64,000 bases of DNA, from assembly GCA_963575745.1 (NCBI GenBank), contig CAUYUJ010004592.1, forward strand, positions 283,040-347,039. The letters run 5' to 3'. The position numbers were made by a program, and so were the translations under genes. The notes beneath the pieces were generated by a model that was given only the letters and a program-made list of their open reading frames with translations, ran no database searches and was not told the DNA's origin. Each line of letters begins with the position of its first letter. Positions within the stretch are counted from its first letter, which is position 1. This document shows, in pieces, positions 1 through 9,745 of the stretch. Source of the DNA: Prorocentrum cordatum. Taxonomy: Eukaryota; Sar; Dinophyceae; Prorocentrales; Prorocentraceae.

Positions 1-539
1 TGTCAAACTGATCGGCGGCATCATCCCCTCCCGCAGGTGCCCCTGCCTTCGCGTCGGGGGGGCGTCCACTTGCTGCCATCCTCGTCGATGGCCTGATAGA
101 ACTTCGCCTGCAAGTTCCGCATGGCGAAGTCCTGGTCGGCAGTGTGGGGGCATTCCCGAAGAACGCGTTCCCGCGATGCCAGGTCTTCAGGGTGTTATTC
201 ACCAGAGACTGGACCGTGAAAGCCAGCGTCTCCTCGTGAATGGAGAAGCAAATGCCCTTGGCATCCTGAGACATCATGTATGCGTGGGCATCGCTAGTAG
301 CGGGTGCCCCCGCGCTGCTCGATGCTGGTTGCCCTGCGGTTGGCTCTGTGTCAGCTGCCTCGTTGACAAGCAACGGGGCATCTTCGCAGTGCGGACTGGC
401 CGTGGCAATAAGCGACATTGAACCTTTATCCTCCGTTGCAGCCCCGCACTCGTCGACCTCGAGCGCCAAGCGGCCCGCCAGCGTTCCAATCCAATCAAGC
501 ACTCTGGCGCCTTTCCCAATGGGGGAGCTCGTGCATCTC

Positions 540-980
540 AGAGCCCAGGATGATCGTCTTCAGGATCGTCAATGTTGGACGTGCTCCTCAGACCCAGGAT
601 AGCAGGGAGATTTTTCCTCTGAGCCCTCAGCCACGTAAGCTCAGTAAGTGTCCAGTCTCGGCACAGCGGGCTTCCCCGCAGGATCCCCAGTTCTCCTCGC
701 ACGCAACTGAGCAGCGCAAGGATTTGCCACAAACAGCGGCACCATGTCCCACTCCCGACACGTAAAGCCTCTTCGTCAAATTCAGCTTCTTGATGTCGTG
801 TCCGTGAGAGCGGGACACGCGCTCGAATATCTGTGCCGTTTTCAAACCGACGATGTTGGCGTTGCTGCCGATGTCCAGAAGGATCGTCAGCATTCCATCC
901 ACCATGGCCTCACTGTTCGCGGCCAGGGCCAATTCATGGCGTTCTACAAATACCTGGAGCTTCGGGCAGCGTAGTTCCAT
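540..980 (-). pseudogene. Retropepsin-like aspartic protease of the retroelement, frameshifted
   Basis: Reads leftward from 980. Near residue 36 it shows LLDIGSN, the place of the usual D-T/S-G active site, then a VSGVGHG motif about 40 residues later. A second frame (538-732) carries NLPAILGLRS, which matches the LPALLGL segment that closes this protease family. The frame joining them has a TGA and one-base slips at a G4 run and an A5 run, so the copy is broken or miscalled there. The role would be cleavage of the polyprotein. A 14-bp hairpin sits inside it at 666-679. The fold call is family knowledge plus motif spacing; it was not aligned. Confidence 0.6.
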
Positions 981-1063
981 ACTGGCCCTTGCGACGCCTT
1001 TGCTCTAACACCCAACCGTTCCTCGTCAGGGACGTGCAGGCGTTCATGTACCCGCGGGCCTCC

Positions 1064-1999
1064 TCAACGGTGATGGGGTTCTTCTCGAATATCCAGGCCG
1101 TCGAGTACTCGTCGTACATGTGACGGCGTGGTGCAGATGAGAGCGGCATATTCATGAATGTATCCTCCTCGGCGCGCACGGCTACCTGTCCGTCTGTGGT
1201 CAACATCAACAGTGTGTAGCATGTCGCGCTGCGTCCGCTTGCCCGGCTTTCCGTCTTGCGCCGGCTGCGCGGGCGGATGTCTCGCCCGTAGGGCATATAT
1301 GTACGTGGAGCTTGGAGCCCCTGTGCATTTCTCTCGGTGGCTCGCCCCATACGCCTCAGCCGCATATGATTGGCAGGCAACGCTGCAGGTGTCGTCATAG
1401 CAGGTGCCCATGCGTTGTAGGCTGTGGCATAGGTTCATCTGTAGCAGGAGCGGTAGCTGCTGTCGTCTGCAACGCATTGGATGATGAAGCAGGTTTCCCC
1501 GCAGGTGTCGTTGCGGCAACTGCCGTGTTGTTCGTAACCATCGCCGTGATGCGGTTGAACTCTTCGCGAAGGTCCCTGAGGTCGTTGGCCCGGCGGAGTA
1601 TCTCTTCATGGCGAACTGCTGCATTTTGATGCATGGCAGGGCGTAATGAAACTCAGCTGTGATGAGCCCAACGCCCAGGCAGATAGCGCAGGGAGGCTCA
1701 GTTGCGGCACCTTCTAGGATACCAGCCAGCTGCCTATCCACATGTGCGTGCGCCACTCGGCCCCAGCACTGCGCATGAAATATGTCGACGCACTGAAGCC
1801 CCCAGACCATGTCGTGATTGATGTAGTTGTCCAGGCATATGGCGCACACGTTGAAGTCACCGTCGCAGATGACAGGCGATGTTGCCAATGGCCTGATACA
1901 CGTCTGGCGCTCCAGAGTGGATTCACCAATCTCGTGCTGGATCGGTGGAACCGACGGCGGTTGCATGGCTGCGAGCGCTGCCAGATTGAAAGCAGGCAT
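1064..1999 (-). pseudogene. RING-like finger segment of the retroelement polyprotein
   Basis: An open frame of 311 codons. Residues 52-107 have the RING layout: C52-x2-C55, C70, D72, H75, C78 and a final C104-x2-C107. The usual first histidine is aspartate, so zinc binding or ligase activity may be altered. I recall RING-type modules upstream of the protease in related dinoflagellate elements; the order here agrees. The N-terminal part is in phase with two AGxPA hairpins (1992-2005, 2019-2032). After about residue 150 the frame is Arg/Ser-rich and probably out of the true phase. Its role, perhaps ubiquitin ligation or RNA binding, is inference. Confidence 0.5.
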
Positions 2000-2044
2000 C
2001 CCCGCAGAAATTTGAGCAGCAGGTTGCCCCGCGCGACCCAGCAG

Positions 2045-2894
2045 CCGGCGTGCCCGCCGCTCCTGGTTGCGGCGCTAGCGGGCCAACAGCGTGGAGAGGT
2101 TGGCCTGCTGCGCGCCGCGGATGGCCAGGATCTCTGGGCGCAATTCCCCCATGGATGGTGGCGCTGCCAGGCGGCGGGCCCGCTGCGTCGCATCAGGATC
2201 CATAGGGGTGGCCAGATTGCCGCAATGAGGAGTCGGGCCCAGTGCCCCAGACTCGTATCCGGAGCCGCGCGTCAACTGAGACTGATGCAAATCGTCGGAT
2301 GTCGCCCGCACATACGGGTTATCCGGCTGCGCTCCCACCCGAGGATTACGCGTCACCTGAGCCTGGTAGTCAAGGAGCAACGGGGTCTCCATGGGTGGTG
2401 CTGCGGGGCGCTCGGCAGTTGTCGGATCGCATGTCGGGTGACTGAAAAACGCTGGGACATATCCGTACCTATTGGGATTGTCCGGCGATGGATTTGGGCC
2501 CAGAACAAACCCCCAAGGTGGTGTCCAGCTGACGTCAGCCGCCCCTACGCATAATCTGTGCGCCCCATACGCATACTCTGCGCTGACCTACCCAACTTTC
2601 AGTCCTCTTGGCAGCGTCGTGGTCAGGGAAAGCAGGTTGCCCAGCAAGTGGACGTGGCGATGCGAACGGCGATGTCGCCTGTAAGGCCTGGTAGAGCTGT
2701 GGGTCCATCCGAATGCTCTGGAGCCTCGCCTGCAGGCTGTTGGTGCCCCCAGCACTCTGTGGAGTCCCAGGCGCAAACGAAGCAGGTTGCCCTGCTGGTA
2801 CTGGCAACTGTTGCGTCTCAGCACGCCACGGGTCGTTGGCGTGCAACGTCGTTCGGCGTGATCCCATTGGACGTCCCTGCAGGTGCCCCCGCAT
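2045..2894 (-). pseudogene. Proline/glutamine-rich linker of the retroelement polyprotein
   Basis: Two shorter frames (2075-2392 and 2535-2894) have ordinary, non-repeat amino acid composition and continue the chain between Gag and the RING-like finger. They are rich in Pro, Ala, Gln and Ser with no catalytic motif. Exact or one-mismatch mini-hairpins lie at 2044, 2632, 2782 and 2879; those at 2632 and 2782 read AGQPA in this frame. Function unknown. Confidence 0.4.
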
Positions 2895-3008
2895 GGCATA
2901 TCTCTTGCAGCATTAATACCGCGGCGACCTCGACTTCCTGCATGGGCGTCGGTTCGGGACACTTCAAGTTGTAGGGGGTCTTTTGAAAAAAAAGAACCAT
3001 TGGGAATT

Positions 3009-3889
3009 TCAGATAGATCGCCAAGAGAAGCCGCCACGCAAAAGACTCCGCTCGCTGTCCCATAAATATGAGAGATTGATCGACACATGTCCCACCCGGT
3101 CGTATCTACATGTGTCCGAGTTCGGCAAGGTGCCTATGAGCTGGACGATGCGGGTCGGAGGAATTCTGCCGTTCCTACCTGCCGTCATAATCGCATCCTT
3201 TGCTGAGCGCCAAATTGCCGTACTGTCGCGAAGTGGGCTTTTTTTTTTTTTCAAACCTTTCATGATCAATACTTCGGAATCGACGCGCAGGCTGGACTGA
3301 ATCCTGTTATCTCTTGATAAGTATGGACATCCATGAGCAAACTGTCTGCCCCCTCTATTGGCAGTGTCATCAGCGCGGCATGACAGTCCCGGATAAAGTC
3401 CGTGTGGGATATTAGCCCATTGGGTACCATGCGTAAAATAGCAAGGTGCACCTGGAATCGTCAAATCCGTTATTCTCATGTACAAGGACTCAGGGCACTT
3501 TATCCCAGGGCTAATATGTTCTTTACTTGGGCGCAGAAAGTACGCCGGATGAGTCTCGGTAGCGAACATGCACTTCTTTACCTGGAGCCAGTTCTTCTGC
3601 ATATAGTTGTTAACGGCCATGCCAATCAAGCTCAGCACAACCAATGCCTGATATGCCCAATGGCGCTTGCTAAGGCAGCGCCAGACATCTCCAAGTGGTG
3701 TTTGTGGTAGTGCTCGCGGCCCTCGGGTGGCCAGTTGTCGAGCAACTCCGGAAGCTCCACCCATCCGTCGAACTCGTCGAAAGACGGCGCTGCTGCCAGG
3801 ATCTCCAAAACATTGCTATTATGTAACAGCTTGTGACGAGTAGCTGCAGCGAGCCGCTCTGAACATTTGCGCTGTTCATAAACTTTCAA
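3009..3889 (-). pseudogene. Unrecognised coding-like segment, two overlapping frames
   Basis: One frame (3632-3889) has an acidic, coding-like stretch around SFDEFDGWVELPELLDNW. An overlapping frame (3009-3764) holds a hydrophobic run, ALVVLSLIGMAV, that could cross a membrane. They differ by a frame change near 3.7 kb. The stretch has less GC, no AGxPA hairpins and a T11 run at 3241-3251, unlike the retroelement on both sides, so it may be an insertion. I do not recognise the family. Confidence 0.25.
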
Positions 3890-4249
3890 GTTCGGTTAGA
3901 CAAGTCTAAATCCCTCGAGAACCTCCCCTCCGGCATTTCTTCTCGGAGTGGTAGCTGGGGGCAGGGTACTCACGCAGGGGATTGCGCGCAAACTGACGCG
4001 CGCGAGCTGCCTCATCAACAACGACGCCAGTATCCTTGATGCTGCACTTTGCCGCGATGTATCGATCAGACCCGTCGTCGACGTGAGGATGATACGCTGG
4101 TTTGATCTCCATTCGGTTGGGGGTGCCCATGCTTCCCCAATGCTGCCTACATTCCGCAGGCATTTCGAGAGCAAGTGCAGGTTGCCCCGCAGAACTCGGA
4201 TCTGGCTCATCAGACCTTCTTGCTGGCAGGGCAACTGCAGGTGTTGGAC

Positions 4250-4625
4250 GCCCGAGTTGTCCGGGGCAACTCGGGCCCGGGGTAACTCGGGTTTGGGCTT
4301 CCGAAAAACGAGCCCGAATTAGCCCTGACTCGAGTTACCCCTGATGATTCGGGGCTCTGGACGCCCGAAATATCCGGGGTAATTCGGGCCCGGGATAACT
4401 CGGGTTCGGAATCCCGAAAAACGAACCCGAGTTAACCCTGACCTGATTTACCCTGATGATTCGGGGCTCTGAAGGTGCTGCCGACGCGCTAGCGCCTGCA
4501 GATGATGAGCCAGCGCCTGCAGATCCCCTGGGAGTTCGAAGGGCACGAAAGTCGAAGTCCTGGCGTTTCTTTTCACTGATGTCGTAGAACTCACATTTAT
4601 TGGCCTTGGGGGCTGCTCCTGATGC
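4250..4625. repeat. Segment duplicated at 26398-26778
   Basis: Two tandem foldback units plus about 150 bp of retroelement coding sequence, through TTTATTGGCCTTGGGGGCTG, are repeated nearly base for base at 26398-26778. The distant copy keeps the order and ends at a further GATGATTCGGGGCTCTGA. Either the element block was moved together with flanking retroelement DNA, or a second decayed copy of the retroelement once lay at 26 kb. Confidence 0.8.
4256..4472. mobile_element. Foldback MITE with about 44-bp arms, two tandem copies
   Basis: Each unit of roughly 108 bp has a left arm built on CCGGGGTAACTCGGG and a right arm that is its reverse complement, with a short AT-containing loop near CCCGAAAAA. 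The arms match over about 44 bp with a few differences. The two units are joined by GATGATTCGGGGCTCTGG. The same pair occurs at 26399-26619. No open frame; target duplications are not clear. Confidence 0.75.
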
Positions 4626-5423
4626 CTTTGATGTAGTTTCCAGGACCTTCTGCTTGGCACCGTACTTTGACGAAGAAGCACCCCTCGATGAACCCTCCAA
4701 TGTTGACGTCCAGACCGCCCCGTGCGCCCGGCCAGGTGCAAGGCCACGGCGAGCCGCAGGCCCCCTTGGAGTAGGAGTGCTGGCCCCCTGAAATGCAGCT
4801 GCTGCGGCGGCCACTGCCGGTCCCCTAGACCGATGTCGTTCAGCAGGTTGCCCCGCAGATCGCTGATGCTTGCTGCTACCAGGATTGAAATCACCTAGGC
4901 TATTTCTCTTCCTCTGTTTAGGCGGTGGCGCAAGCTGATCATGTCCGAGCGACTTAGGCTGACTCGAAGAATCCAAAGATGGAGATATATCAATAGGTGG
5001 ATCCTTCTCCGGCCTGGGAGGAGGTGCCTTTGGCGTTCTCCCTGCAGGTATCCATGGCCAATGACGCACAGGCCCTCTGAAAGGGTTGAGGCCCTCCAAC
5101 TCTCCAGGCTTCCTGAGAGCCATGCTCCTGATAGCGGCCTTGCCCCTGCAGGTCACATTATATTTGCCAGCGCCAATCCTTTTTTTACAATAACGGGTTT
5201 TTACCCAGCCGACAGTTCCAGCATGGTAGATGACTCTTCTACCTGGGGAAACATCCACGTCTTCCGCGATTGCGCCAATAGGGTCGATGATGGCGTCCGC
5301 AACGTGAGCGACGTCCATGACAGTGGAGAGGGCCGTGCCGGAGTAGTCCGGGTCGCACCCTGGAGGGGCCCCCGCTGCGTGGCCCACTGCTTCGGCCAAG
5401 TTTTCAGCTTCATCGTCTTCTGG

Positions 5424-6245
5424 CTAAACGTCATCTTCTTGTTTGGGCGAAGCAGGTCTCCCCGCGCGCCATTCGCGATCGGACGCCTCCAGGTTGCAAG
5501 TAGATGAAAGGTTATCCCATAAAGCTTTGGTGTGAACTTTTCCATGGTCTTCAGCAGCCATAAAATCCAGGCTCGTCAACTGTCTGCGTGGCGTTTTGTT
5601 CGGATCGGTGACGCGACCCCGACCGTCGCCGCGAGCCCAGACCCATGGTGTCCTGCGGAAGTTGGGGCTCCTTGCTGGGCGCCTCATGGGGCGGCCGGGT
5701 CCGCGGTCGGCATGCGCGACGCAAGTGCAAACGACGTTTCGATGGGGCTTCCGTTCTTCGGTGATGGCCTTTTTTGCGTCCCGCCTCAAAAGGGCGCCTG
5801 AAGATTTGACAGCCCCCGCCCTGTTTGAGCGAATGACCTTGCCATCGTCATTTCGCTCAACATTGCGAAGAGAATACCAGTGGCGGATCTGGTGTTCGGA
5901 CCAACCTTGGCCCTGGCACCATCGCAACGTATCGGGGGGCATGCGTTGACGAGCTAATGCAGCAGTCTGATAGCTGACAAGGCGCTGCATCTCGCCTTCT
6001 GGATATTCTTCTGGGGGATATCCCATCCGAGGCGGGCTTCCCCGCGGGCGCCCCCCCCTCGGTGGAGCGCCAGGCCTGTCCCCCCTCCTTGGCGGAGTCT
6101 TGGGGGCCCTCGCATCAGGACGGCGAGGGCGCCGAAGGCCGCTAGAGCGAGCGCCGCTGGAGCGCGCGCGAATGTTCGCGTGGATAACTGCGGACACGAC
6201 AACGACGTAGCACGCGTCGGTCAACTTCCCACTCGCCGTCATCAT
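5424..6245 (-). pseudogene. Arg/Pro-rich segment of the retroelement polyprotein
   Basis: An open frame of 273 codons. It opens Arg/Pro-rich, then has a coding-like core around WSEHQIRHWYSLRN and a basic tail. A hairpin at 5452 reads AGRPA in this frame; the one at 6032 is read in another phase (RGSP), which suggests a nearby frame slip. No domain recognised. It lies between the acidic linker at 6.2-6.8 kb and the segment at 3.9-5.4 kb, and is probably part of the same chain. Confidence 0.4.
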
Positions 6246-6816
6246 CGCCCGCGCGGTCTGCGCGCCTCCAGACTTGACGGCTTGCCGGTCGCCCCTGGCG
6301 GATGGGGAACGCCTCGCGGCAACGAGTGCAAATTGAAGTCCTTCGTTGTGGCCAAGCTCGCATTGAATGCGCTCTGACAGGCGTCAGCATCTCGCGGATC
6401 TCCCCGCAAAGGATCACCGCCATAGATTTCCATGTTGGTGAGATTGCGAATTTCCTGAGGATAAATCATCATTTGTATTTCCACATCTGATTCAGGCATT
6501 GTGGCTCCTGGGTCCGCAGGTGCCCCCGCCACTTCTTGATCTGCTTCGGCGGGCGCATTGAGAGTCTCGACACATTCAACATCTGCAAGATGCCCCGCAA
6601 TGGATGCGCCCAGCCAGTTGCCGGGTTGGTTTCATTGTGGCCAGTGACTATCTCTTCGAACAGCTCGTCGGCGCAAGTATCGAAGGACATGCTGGCACTC
6701 AAATATCCGGCAGCCATGAAGTTAACGAGTGTAACTGAGCTGTCGGCAGAGTCGGTCAACAGTGTCTCCCGATCGACATACTGTATGTCCGAATCACCTT
6801 GAGCCAAACGCATCAA
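6242..6816 (-). pseudogene. Acidic linker of the retroelement polyprotein
   Basis: The phase reading through hairpins 6585 and 6516 gives an acidic stretch, ADVECVETLNAPAEADQEV, followed by AGAPADPGATMPESDVEIQ, continuing to 6242. The frame 6469-6816 covers the same DNA and has coding-like Gag-linker composition before the slip. No catalytic motif. Inferred to be the spacer between Gag and later domains. Confidence 0.4.
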
Positions 6817-7053
6817 CGGACCTCTGCCTCTTCCATCGCCCTGATGGCACTAACGGAAAAGATGTTGTGTGCTATGGCCGATATCACATGTCATTGTTTT
6901 GTCGTTGGCATCTTTCGGGCTGCCCCGGCGCCACTAACCCTTCCCTGAAGTGCGCCGACGGTTCCTGCCTGCGCCTAAGAATAATTCTTCGTATTGCGGA
7001 CCAGTAAGGGACGCCGGGAAAGCTAACGTACCTCTGCCATGCAGTCGCCGTCG

Positions 7054-7340
7054 TTAAATCTTACCCTTGCCTCGACCCTTACCGCTTCCCCTGAGTGCCC
7101 GTCGGGTAGTGCGTCGTGCCTTGCGAACTGGCTTATCCATAAGCCGTCTCCACCTGCGTTGATGTTTCTGATATCCAAAGAATAGCCAGTGATGCTGTTG
7201 TTCTTCCGTAAGGTACGTGGGCATGTTGGAGTAGTCGACAACATCCGCCTCGTCGTCATATGACGCGTCGGCGTCGGTTCCAGAGTCGAAGTCGGACTCA
7301 GCGGGTTGCCCCGCTGAGCCAACAAGGGTATGGCTTGTGT
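7054..7340 (-). pseudogene. Gag C-terminal tail, acidic then basic
   Basis: From the 7301 hairpin (AGQPAE) the minus strand reads SDFDSGTDADASYDDEADVV, then an aromatic/basic block with RRWRRLMDKPVRKARRTTRR, and ends at a Gly/Lys run GKGRGKGK before a TAA at 7056-7054. An acidic Ser/Asp stretch followed by KPVRKxRR and a GKG tail is the pattern I recall for dinoflagellate copia Gag, where the basic part would bind RNA. Frame change from the Gag core lies near 7.4 kb. Confidence 0.55.
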
Positions 7341-7417
7341 AGGAGCCGCCGTTGCCAGCGGCCCCTGATACCTGGCCCGGGAGACTTGCGACCCCGCGGC
7401 CGAACCACCATTTTGAG

Positions 7418-8020
7418 TCAATGGCGCGGTGATTCCCGTTGGTTGCGGATCGTCGTTCCAGACGTTCGTAGTAAGTTGCCCGTGGTTCCAGACGTTAGTG
7501 TGGTCCGTGCGTTAGCTTCAACCTGAATGGTCTCGGTGCGGTGACCGCGGCTGAAGAGACCACCAATGTTGCCAGGGGTTCGCTCAGCGATGTGGGCATA
7601 TGACCACGTGCGTTCAAGCAGAGAGTCAATTTGCTGCTGGTCCCTTGTCATGCGGTGGTTTAGTGGTTGTAGAACTTGTTGTGCACACGATGTCCCCACT
7701 CCTAAAGCTCTGAATAGGATGACCTCTAGAATTTGGAAGTTGGGGATGTTAAAACCTGCCGCTTCAGCCTCGTAGCGGGCTTTCCCGAAGCGCGCCAATG
7801 TCTGGTCGATCCGCTCTCCCGCATGGACTCGGAAGTCAATGGGAGCTGTACCCGAGTTGAATTGGCGTTCCTCTTCTAGGTTTTCGAACTTTGTGCTCAG
7901 AAGGAACATAATGTGGGTGACACCACCAGCATGGGGGCCACCTATGTCGACAACAAAATTGATAACTGCTGGGGGAACTCTCATGGCTAAATATGGTACG
8001 TGCGAGGCCTCCAAAACCAC
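7418..8020 (-). CDS. Gag-like capsid core of the copia-like retroelement
   Basis: An intact frame of 200 codons with helical, coding-like composition. The segment GERIDQTLARFGKARYEAE, an ILEVILFRALGV stretch, LLQPL-like LQPLNHRM, and a final AHIAERTPGNIGGLFS follow the Gag pattern I recall from dinoflagellate copia elements (ER-hD-xhhxRF ... LLRACGV ... PGNIxS). It would form the capsid that packages element RNA. The start is uncertain: the first residues are read from a GTG/TTG-type codon, and the chain could begin further right. It is followed by the acidic/basic tail after a frame change. Confidence 0.6.
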   Translation of the reverse strand: MVLEASHVPYLAMRVPPAVINFVVDIGGPHAGGVTHIMFLLSTKFENLEEERQFNSGTAPIDFRVHAGERIDQTLARFGKARYEAEAAGFNIPNFQILEVILFRALGVGTSCAQQVLQPLNHRMTRDQQQIDSLLERTWSYAHIAERTPGNIGGLFSRGHRTETIQVEANARTTLTSGTTGNLLRTSGTTIRNQRESPRH

Positions 8021-8928
8021 GCTGCAGCGCTGAAGCTTGTTGGCAAGGCATCATAGTGCCTGAGGCACGCACCTCACGAACGAATACGCGGAAAGGCACT
8101 TGACCGGCCGGGCCCCAATGGGGACCATGTTATTGCGCCGTCTCCGCCGCACATGTGTCCCACAGCGCACCCGATAGCAAACCATGTGATACCAAAATTA
8201 ATAGCGCCCATCCAATGGCCACGTAGGTCGTTGTCGGATGTGGTTGGCTGAGGTCTGTTGCGTTTTGTCGTAAGCCTGCGTGGGGGTGGGAGGCGGCACA
8301 ATGTCATACCTCATGTTTCCACGCATGGTGCCCTCAAAGAATTTTCCAATTGGAAAAGGTAAGTACACTTCAGGAGTCTAGTAGCGCAGAGATGTAGGAC
8401 TCGAGTAAGAGGCCTCTGCGTGAGCAGAGGTAGCACTGCAAGTGTCCTTGCGGTTGTGCGTAGTTATGTACATTCCTCCGCGCAGACCCACTGCACCCTA
8501 ATGTTCCACCATGTCAGCAGTCCACCAGATAGTGCCGTGGTCGGTGAGGAGCAGAGCTAGAGCATACCGCCATAGGCCAGCCCCGCTACCAAGTTTGAAA
8601 AGGGGGCCGGTAGGCCCGACCAGAGGCTACGCCATAGGCGAAGCACAGCTCCTGCTTTGTTGTATCGTAGCAACGGTAGTCCCAGTCGTAGGAGATCGTC
8701 GCGGGAGCGACGGGTCATCTCAAGCGAAAGATGTTTTTGGTCTCGATAGCAAATGGTACACCTCGCACTGAGGTGTAATCAGATTTAGGCGGCCGGCCGC
8801 TTGAGCACAAACGGCCGCGGACACACGCTCGTTACCCCTCGCTTGTATCCCAGCTCACTTTAGAGTGGCCGCAAGAGGCTCGAGGAGGCCCGACCATGAG
8901 ACCGCAAGAGGCTCATGTTGCGAGGATG
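8021..8928. other. No gene seen; possible 5' leader or LTR region
   Basis: About 900 bp upstream of Gag with mixed base composition and no coding-like frame. An LTR of the retroelement would be expected here, but I could not find a terminal repeat partner, because the other LTR would lie outside the window. Small repeats such as GAGGCTC and CCGCAAGAGGCTC are present near 8870-8920. Confidence 0.4.
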
Positions 8929-9494
8929 TCTCAATCGAAACTGCTATTCTGGGAGAGTCGGGCTCCCAATTATTGAAATTACATGGTGTGTTTGAAGGTT
9001 TTATGTTTAAATGTTGACATTCCTATGTGTTGTTGGACCCTGACGTCACGATCTGCGTGAGGGGTGCGTTGTAGGTGTTGTGTGTGTGTGTTCAATATGT
9101 CTAGCGTGTGATGTGTGATTTGTGTCTCTGAGTGCGCATGAAAATTCTGAAGCCCCAGGAGACCCAGGAGGCCTGGGGCGGCCTCAGGACGCCCCAGGAG
9201 ACCCCAGAAGGCTCCAGGAGGCCCCGAGAGGCTCCAGGAGGCCCCAAGAGGCTCCAGGAGGCCGCAGGAGGCCCAATGAGCCCCCAGGAGGCCCCCAGGA
9301 GGCTCCGAGGCGGGGTCTGGGGTACCAAAAGGTACCTCGGGGCTCGATGTTCGGAGGATGTCTCAAGCTAGACCTACATTATTTGAGAATCGGGGTCAAC
9401 ATCATTGAAATACATTGTGTGGTTGAAGGTTTCTTATTCGAATGTTGAACTTCCTATGTGTTTTGGACCCTGCCGTCACGACCTGTGTGAGGGG
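8929..9494. repeat. Pair of about 140-bp direct repeats flanking a minisatellite
   Basis: The stretches 8929-9069 and 9353-9494 match closely: both run from GAGGATGTCTCAA through TTGAAGG, CCTATGTGTT, TGGACCCTG and GTCACGA to GTGAGGGGTG. They are 424 bp apart and enclose the CCAGGAGGCC minisatellite. A third short match to GAGGATGTCTC lies at 9516 and others near 12.7-12.85 kb. Solo LTRs or a duplicated block are both possible. Confidence 0.7.
9145..9320. repeat. GC-rich minisatellite (CCAGGAGGC-type)
   Basis: Degenerate 10-12-bp repeats of CCCCAGGAGGC and CTCCAGGAGGCC. Related to the larger CCAAGAGGCC arrays at 31.7-33.2, 53 and 60-61 kb. Open frames across it are repeat artefacts. Confidence 0.8.
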
Positions 9495-9619
9495 TGCCAC
9501 CGATGTTCAGAATGTCGAGGATGTCTCTAGCGAAACGGCCAGAAAAATGGCGGACGCGGCGCGGCCTTTAATTAATCGCCTCTGAGCTCTACTCCCTCGG
9601 AGAGGTGCGTAAGATAATA

Positions 9620-9745
9620 TACATATGTATGTGTATATATATATATACATACATACATACATACATACATACATACATACATGCATGCATGCATGCATGC
9701 ATGCATGCATGCATGCATACATACATACATACATACATACACACA
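9620..9745. repeat. Microsatellite (TA)n(CATA)n(TGCA)n(CATA)n
   Basis: A compound simple repeat beginning with TATATA, then CATACATA, then TGCATGCA, then CATACATA again, giving a near mirror layout. Confidence 0.95.

Larger units (their letters stand above)
3906..5399 (-). pseudogene. Basic/proline-rich segment of the retroelement polyprotein
   Basis: Two frames, 4335-5399 and 3906-4163, have coding-like composition: a Pro/Arg-rich stretch, then CEFYDISEKKRQDFDF, then a Ser/Ala-rich tail. The chain is broken by an insertion of paired foldback units at 4256-4472. Hairpins at 4177 and 4843 read AGQPA in phase. Part of this segment (about 4475-4620) recurs almost unchanged near 26.6-26.78 kb. 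No known domain was recognised. Confidence 0.4.
33..7314 (-). repeat. Dispersed 14-bp mini-hairpins, GCRGG-N4-CCYGC on the + strand
   Basis: Fourteen exact matches start at 33, 300, 666, 1489, 1992, 2019, 2782, 2879, 4177, 4843, 5452, 6032, 6516 and 7301. One- to two-mismatch forms lie at 324, 1400, 2044, 2632, 6394 and 6585. On the coding (minus) strand the commonest form is GCGGGGCAACCTGC: a 5-bp stem closed by GCAA. Other loops are GGCA, GAAG, GAAA, GAGA and GATG. Most copies read Ala-Gly-x-Pro-Ala in the local coding frame. The copy at 7301 has a longer stem (about 10 bp). I did not notice the pattern elsewhere in the window. Confidence 0.85.
1..8300 (-). mobile_element. Decayed Ty1/copia-like retroelement, 5' part, truncated by window edge
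   Basis: Reading leftward from about 8020, the minus strand gives pieces of one polyprotein in a sensible retroelement order: Gag, a basic Lys/Arg/Gly tail, acidic and proline-rich linkers, a RING-like finger, and a retropepsin-like protease at 540-980. Integrase, reverse transcriptase and RNase H would lie left of base 1. The pieces alternate between the three minus frames and carry stops, so the copy is decayed or the sequence has indels. The assignment rests on Gag and protease patterns I recall from dinoflagellate copia elements. No LTR was identified; the 8.1-8.9 kb stretch could hold it. Confidence 0.7.

Noticed and set aside
540-980. Idea that the 14-bp hairpin at 666-679 is itself an excised or bypassed insertion, because deleting exactly 14 bp opens another frame
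   Set aside because: The third frame reads the hairpin as AGKPA and continues with residues that fit the protease pattern better (RLDTY ... AYVAEGSEE, then NLPAILGL). Single-base slips at G4 and A5 explain the break. Most other hairpins are also in phase.
3241-3251. Poly(A) tail of a retroposed copy (T11 on + strand)
   Set aside because: Only 11 bases, no duplicated target flanks and no source gene recognised.
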